Below are positions 26,427 through 35,320 of a stretch of 64,000 nucleotides of DNA, one piece after another. The notes beneath the pieces are model-generated. The model made no database searches and was not told the origin of the DNA. It was given only the letters and a program-made list of their open reading frames with translations. Position 1 is the stretch's first letter. Every line of letters starts with the position of its first letter. The DNA is from Acidimicrobiales bacterium. Its GTDB lineage: Bacteria > Actinomycetota > Acidimicrobiia > Acidimicrobiales > MedAcidi-G1. Both the position numbers and the translations under genes were made by a program. Location: positions 1 through 64,000 of the forward strand of contig JARQPW010000009.1 in the NCBI GenBank assembly GCA_029577135.1, read 5' to 3'.

Positions 26427-26720
26427 TCAGGCCGAACGGCGGCGCCGGCGCAGGATGCGTCGACGATCACGCTCGGTCGCTCCACCCCAGATCCCGGTGT
26501 GCTCCCGAATCGCCAGGGCGTGCTCGAGGCAACTCTCGCGCACCATGCAGCCCTCGCACACGGCGAGTGCCCGATCTGTACCCACCTCGTCGTCGGGGTC
26601 CGGGTAGAAGATCGTGGCATCGAGGCCCCGGCACGCCCCCAGGTCCTGCCAGGACAGCTCCGTGTCGTTGCGACCGGTGGTGTGGACCGTGGTGGTGACG
26701 GTGGATCGCGTCGTCTGCAT
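26427..26720 (-). CDS. WhiB-family iron-sulfur regulator
   Basis: WhiB proteins are small 4Fe-4S transcription factors that bind the principal sigma factor. Here 97 residues carry the four cysteines (GACRG, CEGC then ESC) and the GIWGG turn (HTGIWGGATERDRR), followed by an Arg-rich tail (RRILRRRRRSA) for DNA contact. The ATG at 26720 fits a promoter placed just upstream; an ATG at 26783 would add 21 residues but would put the promoter inside the gene. It ends 11 nt before trpD. Which WhiB subclass is unclear. Confidence 0.9.
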   Translation of the reverse strand: MQTTRSTVTTTVHTTGRNDTELSWQDLGACRGLDATIFYPDPDDEVGTDRALAVCEGCMVRESCLEHALAIREHTGIWGGATERDRRRILRRRRRSA

Positions 26721-26730
26721 GCTCCGCGTA

Positions 26731-26759
26731 GTGCTAGTCGGGCCGAACGTGCGTTGCAA
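26731..26759 (-). promoter_or_regulatory. Promoter of the whiB gene
   Basis: On the minus strand TTGCAA (26759-26754) and TAGCAC (26736-26731) are spaced by exactly 17 nt. The ATG at 26720 follows 10 nt later, so the leader would be very short. Confidence 0.65.
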
Positions 26760-26842
26760 GTCCCAATTTCGTCGTGTGGTCATGGAGGGACGCAAAGGAG
26801 ATTCCCGTTGCCCCGGGTCCGCCTTCCCGCCACACTGGAGTC

Positions 26843-27222
<380 letters not shown>

Positions 27223-27297
27223 ACCCACCGGGCCAATCTCGCTGGAACCACCTCCGGGCTCTGGAGCGGGCTTCGATCCGACCTGCAAGACTCACCC

Positions 27298-28625
27298 GTG
27301 ATTGGCGGCCTGCGAATCTCAACGCAGTTGGCGATTGCTGCAACGCTCCTCTTCGCAGGCTGTGGCGGCGGAGGCACCGAATCGACGGTGGGTACCACGG
27401 CCCCCACCACCACGACGGCCCCCACCACCACGGCGGCCCCCACCACCACGACGACCCCCGACACCACCTCGACGATTACGACCACCACGACCACGGAGCC
27501 TCCGAGACTCGACTGGCCCGACGACGTCGGGGCCAGCCACCTCGGGCACCTCTCGCCGGGACGCACCGGTGGGCCGGGTTCGTGGCGCCGGCCCCACCCA
27601 GGTCCCTTCCAGTGGGGCCTGAACGAGCCCTCGCCCGGCCGCTACGCCTGGGACCGCACCGACGCGGTGGTCAACGCCATCCAGACCGAGCGGATCGCGA
27701 TCCTCGTCACCCTGTGGCCTTTCGCCGAATGGGACCAGTCGGCCTGCCACGCCGACGACCCGAAGTACCCCGGCATGATGCCCGAATTGGGCGAGTCGCT
27801 CTACGCCCCATGCGACCTCGACGCCTACGCCGCATGGGTGGCCGCAACGGTCGAGCGCTGCGACGGCGACGGCGTCGACGACATGCCCTGGCTGGCCTAC
27901 CCGATCCGCCATTGGGAGGTGTTCAACGAGCCCGAGATGCAGGGTCCGGAGAACTTGGCCATGTTCCAAGCGGGACCGGACGCCTACCTCGAGCTGCTCC
28001 GGGTCTCCGCCGCCGCGATCCGGGGCGCCGATCCGCTCGCCGTGGTGCTTCTGGCCGGACAGGCGGGAATGCACGACCAGTTTCTCCGCTACTGGGAACC
28101 TGTTCTCTCTGGCGCTGCCGGACTGTTCGACCTGGGCAACATCCACTCCATCAAGAGCAGCGACACGTTCTTCGCCGCCGACTATCGATCCCGCGTCGAC
28201 GCGACCGGGCACGGGGATCGGGCATTCTGGATCACCGAGGCCTACGTCGGGGATCGCGGAGGCTGGGGCCGGTCGGACGACGAGTTGGCGAAGGTCACGA
28301 TCACCGGTGCCGTCACGGCCTTCAGCGAGGGCGCCGAGATGATCATCGTGGCCGGCCTCACCAAGGTCCCGCAGTCGATCCTCGACGCCGGGGACGTGGT
28401 CGATGCGACGATCGCCGCCTCCAGACGGTCGAGTCGCTCACCGTCTCCTCGAGCCTCTTCACCATGTCCGACGGAACCTTCGTATACGCGCTCTGGGACG
28501 GCGCTGCGCTCCCCGACTCGGTGACCGGCCCGGTGCGGACGGTCCGGTACGACGGCCTCGAGGCCGAAGTCGATGCCTCCGAGGTCGATACCACGCTGCC
28601 GATCCTGGTCGGCGGCGGCGGGTGA
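27298..28625 (+). pseudogene. Secreted glycosidase-like lipoprotein with a frameshift near its C-terminus
   Basis: The GTG at 27298 begins a lipoprotein signal (RISTQLAIAATLLFAGCGGG), then a Thr/Pro linker (TTTTAPTTTAAPTTTTTP). The body resembles a TIM-barrel glycosidase such as GH39/GH5: WGLNEPSPGRYAWDRTD, HWEVFNEPEMQ with the likely acid/base Glu, and FWITEAYVGD with the likely nucleophile Glu. The frame runs to a stop at 28524, but homology-like sequence after about 28420 (QTVESLTVSSSLFTMSDGT) continues in another frame to 28625. One missing base near 28418-28425 would explain this: a real mutation or a read error. Confidence 0.7.
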
Positions 28626-28685
28626 CAGCCCGCGGGCCCTGCTTCCCTCTGCCGACCAGCAGACTTTCCGCTTCCGGGGAGGGCC

Positions 28686-28691
28686 TAGGCT
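28686..28691 (+). promoter_or_regulatory. TAGGCT -10 box, leaderless start of the pentapeptide gene
   Basis: TAGGCT ends 7 nt before the GTG at 28699; no Shine-Dalgarno is visible. Confidence 0.55.
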
Positions 28692-28698
28692 CCCGCCG

Positions 28699-29394
28699 GT
28701 GGAGATCAACGGCTACGAGATCGAAGCCGGTGCCGACCTCGCCGGTGCGGACCTGACCGGAACCGACCTGCGCGCCGTCGACCTCTCGGGGGCATGGCTG
28801 GGAGGTGCGGTCCTCAACGGCTCCGACCTCTCCGACGCCCGACTGGTGGGCGCCTCCCTCCGGCATGCCATCTGCCAGCACGCCGTGTTCGCCGACGCCG
28901 ACCTCCGGCTCGCCAACCTGTGGCACGCCGACCTCACCGGGGCGCGGCTCGGGGGGGCGATCCTGAGCCGCTGCTGGCTGGGAAGCGCACGCCTCGTCGG
29001 TGCCGACCTCCGCTCGGCGGACCTCGGCGGCGCCTGGTTGACCGGCGCCGACCTCACCGGCGCACTCCTCGGTGGCGCCACCCTCGCCGGTGCGACGTTC
29101 TCCCGCACCTGCCTCCTCGAGGCCGACCTCACCGGATGCTTCGCCATGGGGGCCGACTTTCGAGGAGCGATCATCAACGGTGCGACCCTGCGTGCCGCCA
29201 ACCTGTCGGGCGCCGTGCTCCGGGGAGCGGCACTGATCGGCGCCGACCTGTCCTTCGCCGACCTCGTCGGCGCCGACCTCACCGACGCCCAACTCGAGGC
29301 GGTGCGCCTCGACGGGATCCGCCACGACGACACCACGGTGTGGCCGGACGGCTTCGATCCCCCCTCGTCCGGAGGGCTCGACGACCACGAGTAG
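28699..29394 (+). CDS. Pentapeptide-repeat protein
   Basis: The 231-residue protein is made almost entirely of A(D/N)LxG/x pentads (ADLAGADLTGTDLRAVDLSG and similar) that form a right-handed quadrilateral beta-helix. About 35 to 40 pentads run from residue ~10 to ~205, then a short acidic tail. Such proteins can mimic DNA (Qnr/MfpA-type gyrase protectors) or act as scaffolds; nothing here decides. The start is set by the -10 box upstream. It has no signal peptide, so it is likely cytosolic. Confidence 0.88.
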   Translation: MEINGYEIEAGADLAGADLTGTDLRAVDLSGAWLGGAVLNGSDLSDARLVGASLRHAICQHAVFADADLRLANLWHADLTGARLGGAILSRCWLGSARLVGADLRSADLGGAWLTGADLTGALLGGATLAGATFSRTCLLEADLTGCFAMGADFRGAIINGATLRAANLSGAVLRGAALIGADLSFADLVGADLTDAQLEAVRLDGIRHDDTTVWPDGFDPPSSGGLDDHE

Positions 29395-29403
29395 CGGTTC
29401 GGC

Positions 29404-30012
29404 TCAACGCCTTGGTTCCTCGAGCCCCTCGACTCCCTCCAACCCCTCGAGATGGCCGGTGTCGTTGAAACCACGAAGCGAGGGCCTGCCACTGCCGGTA
29501 CCGATGGCCATCACCGCCGCCGTCGCCACGAAGCAGCGCCAGGCCACCTCGTCGCCGACACCGAGCGCCCACGCCATGGCAGCCTTGACCGGCGACACGT
29601 GCGTCACGACCACGATGTCCCGGGTGGCCGCTTCGTCCAGCAGGTCGTCGCAGGCCGAGCGGACACGCTCTCCGAGCCGGCGGTAGCTCTCCCCTCCGGG
29701 TGGCGCCCAGTCGAGGTCGTTGCGCCAGGCCGCCAAGGTCCCGGAGGGCACTTCGGCCACCGGGCGACCGTCGAACTCCCCGTAGTCGAGCTCGATCCAC
29801 CGGTCGTCGAGTTCTACGTCCAGCCCGAACTCCCCGGCGGTCTGCTGCGCACGCTGGAGCGGGCTCGACACGATCCGGTCCACATGGCCGATCGCCACGG
29901 CAACTGCCCGGGCCTGGCGCACACCGAGGTCGTCGAGCGGAGGGTCTCCCCGACCGACGAACAACCCGGAGGCGTTCCACTCGGTCCGGCCGTGTCGGAC
30001 CACGTACAGCAT
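29404..30012 (-). CDS. Histidine phosphatase (phosphoglycerate-mutase-like)
   Basis: The 202-residue protein has the catalytic RHG (YVVRHGRTEWN, His about 7), LTDLG-like LDDLGVRQA, SSPLQRAQQTA, the acid residue in ELDYGEFDG and the second His in VVVTHVSPVKAA. In actinobacteria such a domain often occurs next to the zinc-ribbon protein found here at 30498-31211, sometimes fused to RNase H. The substrate is unknown. Its ATG overlaps the stop of the upstream membrane gene. Confidence 0.88.
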   Translation of the reverse strand: MLYVVRHGRTEWNASGLFVGRGDPPLDDLGVRQARAVAVAIGHVDRIVSSPLQRAQQTAGEFGLDVELDDRWIELDYGEFDGRPVAEVPSGTLAAWRNDLDWAPPGGESYRRLGERVRSACDDLLDEAATRDIVVVTHVSPVKAAMAWALGVGDEVAWRCFVATAAVMAIGTGSGRPSLRGFNDTGHLEGLEGVEGLEEPRR

Positions 30013-30494
30013 CAGGCACGCACCCCGGTGAGCCGGCCGTCTCGCACGAGGGCGTCGCGGCGGGAGCGGTCACCCAGGCCGTAGCGCCGCCACGCCCATA
30101 GGCCGACCAGGAGGCCGGCAACCTCGAAGGCCAGTCCTTCCGGCCAGCGGCCGAACTCCGGCACCGACGAGCCACCGAGTGCGTCGGTGCCGGCGAACGG
30201 CCACCAGAAGACCTCGGTCCTCGCCCAGGTGCCGTCCAGCACGAGATGTGCGAAGAGGCCGATCGGGACACCCAGCCAGCGGCGCTGGGCGAGGCGCCGT
30301 CCCCGGGCGACCAGCATCACGCCGAAGAGGACGACCACGCAGAAAGGGAGCGTGTGCAACAGCCACGGTCCGCCCAGGACTCCCTCGCAGACGGGCAGGA
30401 CCGCTCCGAGGACGACCAGACGGTAGTCGAGGTTGGGGCTGTCGAAGACGTGGGCCACCAGGACGAGCGCCAGGAAGGCGAACCAGAGGAGCAC
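30012..30494 (-). CDS. Polytopic membrane protein, YdjM/metal-dependent-hydrolase-like
   Basis: The protein has 160 residues and about four hydrophobic helices (LLWFAFLALVLVAHVFDSP, LPFCVVVLFGVMLVA, WLGVPIGLFAHLVLDGTW). The conserved-looking HVFDSPNLDYR and AHLVLDGTW patterns with paired His/Asp recall the inner-membrane metal-dependent hydrolase family (DUF457/YdjM). Function is unproven. It lies 3 nt after the zinc-ribbon gene and 1 nt overlaps the phosphatase, so the three form an operon. Confidence 0.6.
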   Translation of the reverse strand: MLLWFAFLALVLVAHVFDSPNLDYRLVVLGAVLPVCEGVLGGPWLLHTLPFCVVVLFGVMLVARGRRLAQRRWLGVPIGLFAHLVLDGTWARTEVFWWPFAGTDALGGSSVPEFGRWPEGLAFEVAGLLVGLWAWRRYGLGDRSRRDALVRDGRLTGVRA

Positions 30495-30497
30495 CGT

Positions 30498-31211
30498 TCA
30501 GCGGACCACGAGGCGGCCGCACTCCGTGCAATCGGTGAGGGAGCCCTCTTCGAGGTGCTTGACCCGGTCCACCTCCACGGCAGGCATCGCCGAGGGGCAG
30601 CCCCGGCAGTCGGAGCCGTCGAATTGGACCACGGTGCTGGCACCGAACATGCCCCGCAGGCCTTCGTAGCGACCGAGTACGTCGGCCGGGACTTCGGAAG
30701 CAGCGACATGGCGGCGCTCCTCGGCCTGGGCGAGGTCGTCGCCCAGGCCCGCCTCGATCAACGCCAGTGCCGCCCGTGCCGCGGCGATCGTCGCGTCCCC
30801 CGCCTCGGCCCGGGCGTCGAGTTCACCCAGCCGACCGTCGACGGGGTCGATTTCCTCGAAGACCTCGAGGACACGCTCCTCGAGGTCTTCCTGCCGGGGC
30901 TTCAGCCGCTCGACCTCCTCCTGGATTTCGCGTGCCTCCCGGGGGGAGCTGATCCCACTGCCGTACAGGCGGTCGTCCAACTCCTGGATGCGTGAGGCGA
31001 CGGCCTCCACGTCGGCCTCGGCCCGCTTCTGACGACGGTCGAGTTCGAGGCGCTCCAGGCGAAGAACGTCCCGATCGGATTCGTTCGTGCGTCGCTCACC
31101 GAGTGCCGTCTCGAGGGTCACCCGCTCCGGCAGGTTGGCGAGGCGGTGCCGGATCTGGTCGGCGGTGGTGTCCTCGTGCTGTACCGCCAGGAGGTCGTCC
31201 ACGGACGACAT
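30498..31211 (-). CDS. Coiled-coil protein with C4 zinc ribbon
   Basis: The 237-residue protein is a long antiparallel coiled coil (residues ~10-165, rich in E/R/L heptads) followed by a zinc ribbon with CRGCP and CTECGRLVVR. This is the widespread family typified by Rv2229c and CT398. In other actinobacteria it sits beside RNase H/histidine phosphatase genes, as it does here. The role is not settled; an adaptor in transcription or secretion has been suggested for relatives. Confidence 0.85.
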   Translation of the reverse strand: MSSVDDLLAVQHEDTTADQIRHRLANLPERVTLETALGERRTNESDRDVLRLERLELDRRQKRAEADVEAVASRIQELDDRLYGSGISSPREAREIQEEVERLKPRQEDLEERVLEVFEEIDPVDGRLGELDARAEAGDATIAAARAALALIEAGLGDDLAQAEERRHVAASEVPADVLGRYEGLRGMFGASTVVQFDGSDCRGCPSAMPAVEVDRVKHLEEGSLTDCTECGRLVVR

Positions 31212-31265
31212 GCTACGAGGATTCGACGGCGGGTCCCGACGAGGTCGCCGGTACGCGCCCCACGG

Positions 31266-31733
31266 CTAGTACGTGCCGCCCAACTTCGTGTGGTCCCAGG
31301 AGACGACCTTCTCGGGAACGACCTCCACGGCGGTCCGCTTGGCCGCCATCTGGACCGCCGCAGCGGCGACGTACTCCTCGGGGACCTCCGGCTGGTTCCG
31401 GCGGATGACCGCCTCGGCGACCGGCACCACGTCGGTCTGGTCCGAGCGGAGGATCGCCCGGCCCCTGATCATCACGCCCCGGAGCGTCTCGTAGGTGGTT
31501 CCGTCCTCGAGGAGGACCGTGATGCGGTCGTCCCGCTCGAGGTTCACGATCTTCTGGGAGCGGCTGTAGGTCTCGAAGACCACGTTGCCCCCGATCACCG
31601 CGTACCAGAGGGTGGACAGGTGGATCGAACCGTCGCGCTCGATGGTTCCGACCTGCAGGCTCAACCTGTCCTCGACGAACGCCGCAACCTCGTCGTCGGT
31701 CATGCGGATCAGTTCCCGTCGCGATGTGCCCAT
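31266..31733 (-). CDS. PPOX-class flavin/F420-dependent protein
   Basis: The 155-residue protein fits the split-barrel pyridoxamine-phosphate-oxidase-like fold: MTDDEVAAFVEDRLSLQVGTI, GSIHLSTLWYAVIGGNVVFETY (in parts), SQKIVNLERDDRITVLLEDG (in parts) and GRAILRSD. Actinobacterial members often use F420 or bind FMN/heme. The ATG at 31733 is the family-like start; the frame upstream has no homology. It is a monocistron bounded by a hairpin further upstream. Confidence 0.8.
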   Translation of the reverse strand: MGTSRRELIRMTDDEVAAFVEDRLSLQVGTIERDGSIHLSTLWYAVIGGNVVFETYSRSQKIVNLERDDRITVLLEDGTTYETLRGVMIRGRAILRSDQTDVVPVAEAVIRRNQPEVPEEYVAAAAVQMAAKRTAVEVVPEKVVSWDHTKLGGTY

Positions 31734-31829
31734 GTCCTCAATCTGTTCCCCGTTCGGTGCTGCTGACCCGTGAACACTAGGAGGCCTTCCCCGATCTCCC
31801 AGAAACGGGAGCGGCGCCCGGAAAAATGG

Positions 31830-31858
31830 AACGTCCCGCCTGGGGGAGGCGGGACGTT
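31830..31858. terminator. Strong hairpin, likely bidirectional terminator or insulator
   Basis: A perfect 11-bp GC-rich stem (31830-31840 with 31848-31858, 7-nt loop) lies in the 339-bp gap between the PPOX and E1-alpha genes, which diverge. No T tract of the classic type follows; the flank is only CT-rich. It could act as a terminator or an mRNA-stabilising hairpin. Confidence 0.5.
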
Positions 31859-32030
31859 CTCTCGCTCTCGGCCGTCTGATCAGGGGGGAAGATCCCGGCC
31901 GGAGTCTCAAGGTTCGAGGGGGGGATCTCAAACCGTTGTGGCACCCAGAATAGCGACTGCCGATGTCCGGAAACCCCTTGTGTGCCTTCGGATTTCGTGA
32001 CATCCGGCACGCCACCCGGCATCCTCCGGT

Positions 32031-32068
32031 TAGGGTCGGTCACCGCGGAGATTCCGTCCCGGAGGAGC
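32031..32068 (+). promoter_or_regulatory. -10 box and ribosome binding site of the 2-oxoacid dehydrogenase operon
   Basis: TAGGGT at 32031-32036 is a likely -10. A GGAGGA Shine-Dalgarno then stands just before the ATG at 32073, giving a ~30-nt leader. No clear -35 is seen. Confidence 0.5.
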
Positions 32069-32072
32069 GATC

Positions 32073-33107
32073 ATGGCCCGGCCCACCGACGAGCAGCGGC
32101 GCGAGATGCTCGTCGACATGGTCACCGCGCGGGTCCAGTCGCAGCGGACCTGGAACCTCCAACGCCAGGGCCAGGTGGGCACCATGGCACCCATCGAAGG
32201 CCACGAGGCGACGGTCGTCGGCGCCGTCCACGCCCTCGACCCCGGGCACGACTGGGTGCTCCCCCAATATCGGGAGCCGATCGCGCTGCGCCGGTACGGG
32301 CCCGAGATCCTCGAGCACGTCATGCTCTACAACATCGGCCACCCAGCCGGCGGCCACATCCCGGCACCGATCCGGGTGCTCCCCTACCAGATTTCGCTCG
32401 CCACACAGATTCCGCACGCCGTGGGCCTCGCCTGGGGGCTTACCCTGCAGGACGACCCAGGCGTGGTCCTCGTCTTCTTCGGGGATGGCTCCTCCTCCGA
32501 GGGCGACTTCTACGAGGCCGGAAACCTCGCCGGTGTGCTGGGTGCACCCGTGATCTTCCTGTGCGTGAACAACCAGTGGGCGATCTCGACCCCGGTGCAC
32601 CGCCAGACCGCCGCCGAGTCCTTCGCCGCCAAGGCGGCGGCGTTCGGCTTCCCCGGCGTGCAGGTCGACGGCAACGACGTCGACGCCGTCTACGACGCGG
32701 TGCAGACCGCGCGTGAGCGCGCCCTCGCCGGTCAGGGACCCACCCTCATCGAGGCGGTCGTCTACCGACTGGGCCCCCACACCACCGCCGACGACCCGAC
32801 CCGCTACGTGCCGGCCGAGGAGATCGAGGCTGCACAGGGGCGCGACCCGGTCCTGAGGCTGTGTGCCGAACTCGAGGAGGCCGGCCTCTGGGACGACGCG
32901 GTGCAGGCAGAAGTCGAGGCGGCCGCACTCACCGCGCTGGACGCCGCCTTCGAAGCTGCCAAGTCAACGCCGCTGGCGACCGACGCCATGCTCGACCACT
33001 GTTACACCGAGGACACGCAGCGCCTGGCCCGCCAGCGTGCCGGGTTGCTCGCCGGGGCCGGCCACAGCGGGGTGGGTCCGGACGGGGTGGTCGGGAGCCA
33101 CGCATGA
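32073..33107 (+). CDS. 2-oxoacid dehydrogenase E1 alpha subunit (pyruvate or branched-chain)
   Basis: The protein has 344 residues. The thiamine-diphosphate motif is GDGSSSEGDFYEAGNLAGV through NNQWAIS, and YREPIALRRYG plus LGPHTTADDP (phosphorylation-loop region in relatives) place it with BkdA1/PdhA E1-alpha proteins. With E1-beta it decarboxylates a 2-oxoacid and passes the acyl group to E2. Pyruvate and branched-chain oxoacids cannot be separated by eye. It overlaps E1-beta by 4 bp (ATGA). Confidence 0.92.
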   Translation: MARPTDEQRREMLVDMVTARVQSQRTWNLQRQGQVGTMAPIEGHEATVVGAVHALDPGHDWVLPQYREPIALRRYGPEILEHVMLYNIGHPAGGHIPAPIRVLPYQISLATQIPHAVGLAWGLTLQDDPGVVLVFFGDGSSSEGDFYEAGNLAGVLGAPVIFLCVNNQWAISTPVHRQTAAESFAAKAAAFGFPGVQVDGNDVDAVYDAVQTARERALAGQGPTLIEAVVYRLGPHTTADDPTRYVPAEEIEAAQGRDPVLRLCAELEEAGLWDDAVQAEVEAAALTALDAAFEAAKSTPLATDAMLDHCYTEDTQRLARQRAGLLAGAGHSGVGPDGVVGSHA

Positions 33108-34084
33108 CAGAGCTGAACATGCTCGAGGCGATCAACGAGTCCCTCCACGCCGAGATGGAGCGGGACGACCGGGTCGTCGTCCTCGGCGAGGACGTTGCCC
33201 GCACCGGCGGTGTCTTCCGGGCCACCGAGGGGCTCTTCGAGAAGTTCGGCGAGCGCCGGGTCGTCGACACCCCGCTGTCCGAGGGGGCCATCGTCGGTGC
33301 GAGCGTCGGACTGGCCGTCGCCGGCCTGGTGCCCGTCGCCGAGCTGCAGTTCCTCGGCTTCGCCTATCAGGCCATGCACCAGATCGCCGGCCAGGTCGCC
33401 CGCCTCCGCTACCGCACACAGAGTCGCTTCGAGTCGGCCATCACGATCCGTGCCCCGTTCGGCGGGGGCGTCCGGACCCCCGAGTTGCACTCCGATTCCC
33501 TCGAGGGGCAGTTGGCCAACGTGCCGGGCCTCAAGATCGTGGTGCCCGCCACGGCCGCCGACGCCAAGGGGCTGCTGGCATCCTCCATTCGGGATCCCGA
33601 TCCGGTGATGTTCCTCGAGCCCCTTCGTGGCTACCGCGGCATCCGGGGCGACGTGCCGGACGGCGAGCACCTCGTCCCACTCGGATCGGCCCGAACCGCC
33701 CGTCCGGGTGACGACGTGGTCGTGATCGCCTGGAGCCACCAAGTCGAACTGGCCTGCCGTGCCTCCGACCACCTCGCCGAGGAGGGGCTCGCGGTCCGGG
33801 TCCTCGACCTGCGCAGCCTGGTGCCCCTCGACCTGACGGCCATCGCCGAGGCGGTCGACTCCTGTGGCCGGGTGGTGGTCGCCGAGGAGTCGCCCCAGAC
33901 CGGCGGCTTCGGCGGCGAGGTGGTCGCCACGGTCGTCGAGGAGTCCTTCTGGTCACTCGAGGCGCCGGTCGTCCGCGTCTCGGGCTTCGACGTCCCCTAT
34001 CCCGTTGGCATGGTCGAGGACCGCTACATCCCCGACGAGGACCGGATCGCCGCTGCGGTGCGCCGCGTCCTCGATGTGGCCTGA
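33104..34084 (+). CDS. 2-oxoacid dehydrogenase E1 beta subunit
   Basis: The 326-residue protein is a transketolase-like E1-beta: LNMLEAINESLHAEMERD at the start, VVLGEDVARTGGVFRAT (metal/thiamine region), TPLSEGAIVGASVGLAVAG, IRAPFGGGVRTPELHS, and the C-terminal transketolase domain (DLRSLVPLD, VVVAEESPQTGGFG). It pairs with the preceding subunit. Its ATG lies inside the stop of E1-alpha, keeping subunit output balanced. Confidence 0.93.
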   Translation: MTELNMLEAINESLHAEMERDDRVVVLGEDVARTGGVFRATEGLFEKFGERRVVDTPLSEGAIVGASVGLAVAGLVPVAELQFLGFAYQAMHQIAGQVARLRYRTQSRFESAITIRAPFGGGVRTPELHSDSLEGQLANVPGLKIVVPATAADAKGLLASSIRDPDPVMFLEPLRGYRGIRGDVPDGEHLVPLGSARTARPGDDVVVIAWSHQVELACRASDHLAEEGLAVRVLDLRSLVPLDLTAIAEAVDSCGRVVVAEESPQTGGFGGEVVATVVEESFWSLEAPVVRVSGFDVPYPVGMVEDRYIPDEDRIAAAVRRVLDVA

Positions 34085-34113
34085 GCCGCGGAACGCTTGA
34101 CAGGGACGCTCAG

Positions 34114-35301
34114 ATGAGCTTTGTGTTCCGACTTCCCGACATTGGCGAGGGCCTCGAGGAGGCCGAGATCGTCGAGTGGCTGGTCCGGCCCGGCGACACG
34201 GTCGTCCGCGACCAGGTGCTGGTCGAGGTCCTGACCGACAAGGCCAGTTCCGAGCTGCCGTCGCCCGTGGCAGGCGTAGTCCTGGCACTGGGGGGCGCCG
34301 AGGGCGATCGCCTGCGCGTTGGCGACGTCCTCATCGAGATCGACGACGGTTCGGTGGGCGAACCGGCGCCGCCCGAGGTGCCCACTCCTGTAGTCGCAAC
34401 GACCACCGTCGAGGCCGCCACCGGCAGGACGACTTCCGGGAATCGCCCCAAGGCCTCCCCGGCCACCCGGAAGCTGGCACGCGAGCGGGGTATCGACCTT
34501 GCGACGACCATCGGCACCGGGCCCGGTGGGCGCATCACTTCCGCAGACCTCGACACCGCGGCACCCACCCCTGCAGCGGCCCCGGCGCCCGTTCCCGATG
34601 ATTCCACGCTCGGCCAGTTGGAGCCCGGCCGCCATGCACTGCGTGGCGTGCGTGGGGTGGTCGCCCGCAACATGGCGCAGTCCTGGAGCGAGATTCCCCA
34701 CATCCACACCTTCGACGAACTGGACGCCTCGCTCCTCCTCGACCTCCGGACCCGGATGCAGGGCATGGGCCGGGAGGTCACGCCGCTCGCCGTCGCCATT
34801 GTGGCTGCAGCCGGGGCGCTGCGCAGGTTCCCGCTTGTCAACGCCTGTATCGAGGACGAGGAAATTCTTGTCTCAGAGCGCGTGAACCTGGGCGTGGCGG
34901 TCGCCACGGAAAGCGGACTGGTCGTGCCGGTCCTCGAGGATGCCGACCAACTCGACGTCTTCTCCGCGACCATCGCAGTGGGCGAACTCGCCGAACGGGC
35001 CCGGGCCGGCGACCTCACGGCTGCCGACCTTCGGGGCGCCACCTTCACTGTCACCAACTACGGGTCACTCGGTGGGCGCTGGGCGACCCCGATCATCCCG
35101 CCCGGGCAGGCGGCCATCCTCGGACTGGGCCGCATCGCCGACCGACCGACTGTCGTCGACGGAGCGGTGGCCGTCCGGCCGATGCTGCCCTTTGTGTTCG
35201 GCGCCGACCACCGCCTGGTCGACGGCGACCTGCTCGAGGCGTTCAAGCGCTCGATTGTCGACGACCTGACCGAGCCGCTCCGTCTCCTCGTGGGTTCTTG
35301 A
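34114..35301 (+). CDS. 2-oxoacid dehydrogenase E2, dihydrolipoamide acyltransferase
   Basis: The protein has 395 residues in three parts. A lipoyl domain has its lipoate-accepting K43 in VLTDKASSELPSP. A peripheral-subunit-binding domain lies around 108-145 (SPATRKLARERGIDL, GTGPGGRITSADL). The catalytic domain ends with GADHRLVDGDLLEAFK, holding the HxxxDG motif. It forms the core to which E1 and E3 bind. One lipoyl domain is normal for BkdB/PdhC types. The gene is 29 nt after E1-beta. Confidence 0.94.
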   Translation: MSFVFRLPDIGEGLEEAEIVEWLVRPGDTVVRDQVLVEVLTDKASSELPSPVAGVVLALGGAEGDRLRVGDVLIEIDDGSVGEPAPPEVPTPVVATTTVEAATGRTTSGNRPKASPATRKLARERGIDLATTIGTGPGGRITSADLDTAAPTPAAAPAPVPDDSTLGQLEPGRHALRGVRGVVARNMAQSWSEIPHIHTFDELDASLLLDLRTRMQGMGREVTPLAVAIVAAAGALRRFPLVNACIEDEEILVSERVNLGVAVATESGLVVPVLEDADQLDVFSATIAVGELAERARAGDLTAADLRGATFTVTNYGSLGGRWATPIIPPGQAAILGLGRIADRPTVVDGAVAVRPMLPFVFGADHRLVDGDLLEAFKRSIVDDLTEPLRLLVGS

Positions 35302-35320
35302 CCCGATGGCGTCCTGAGCG

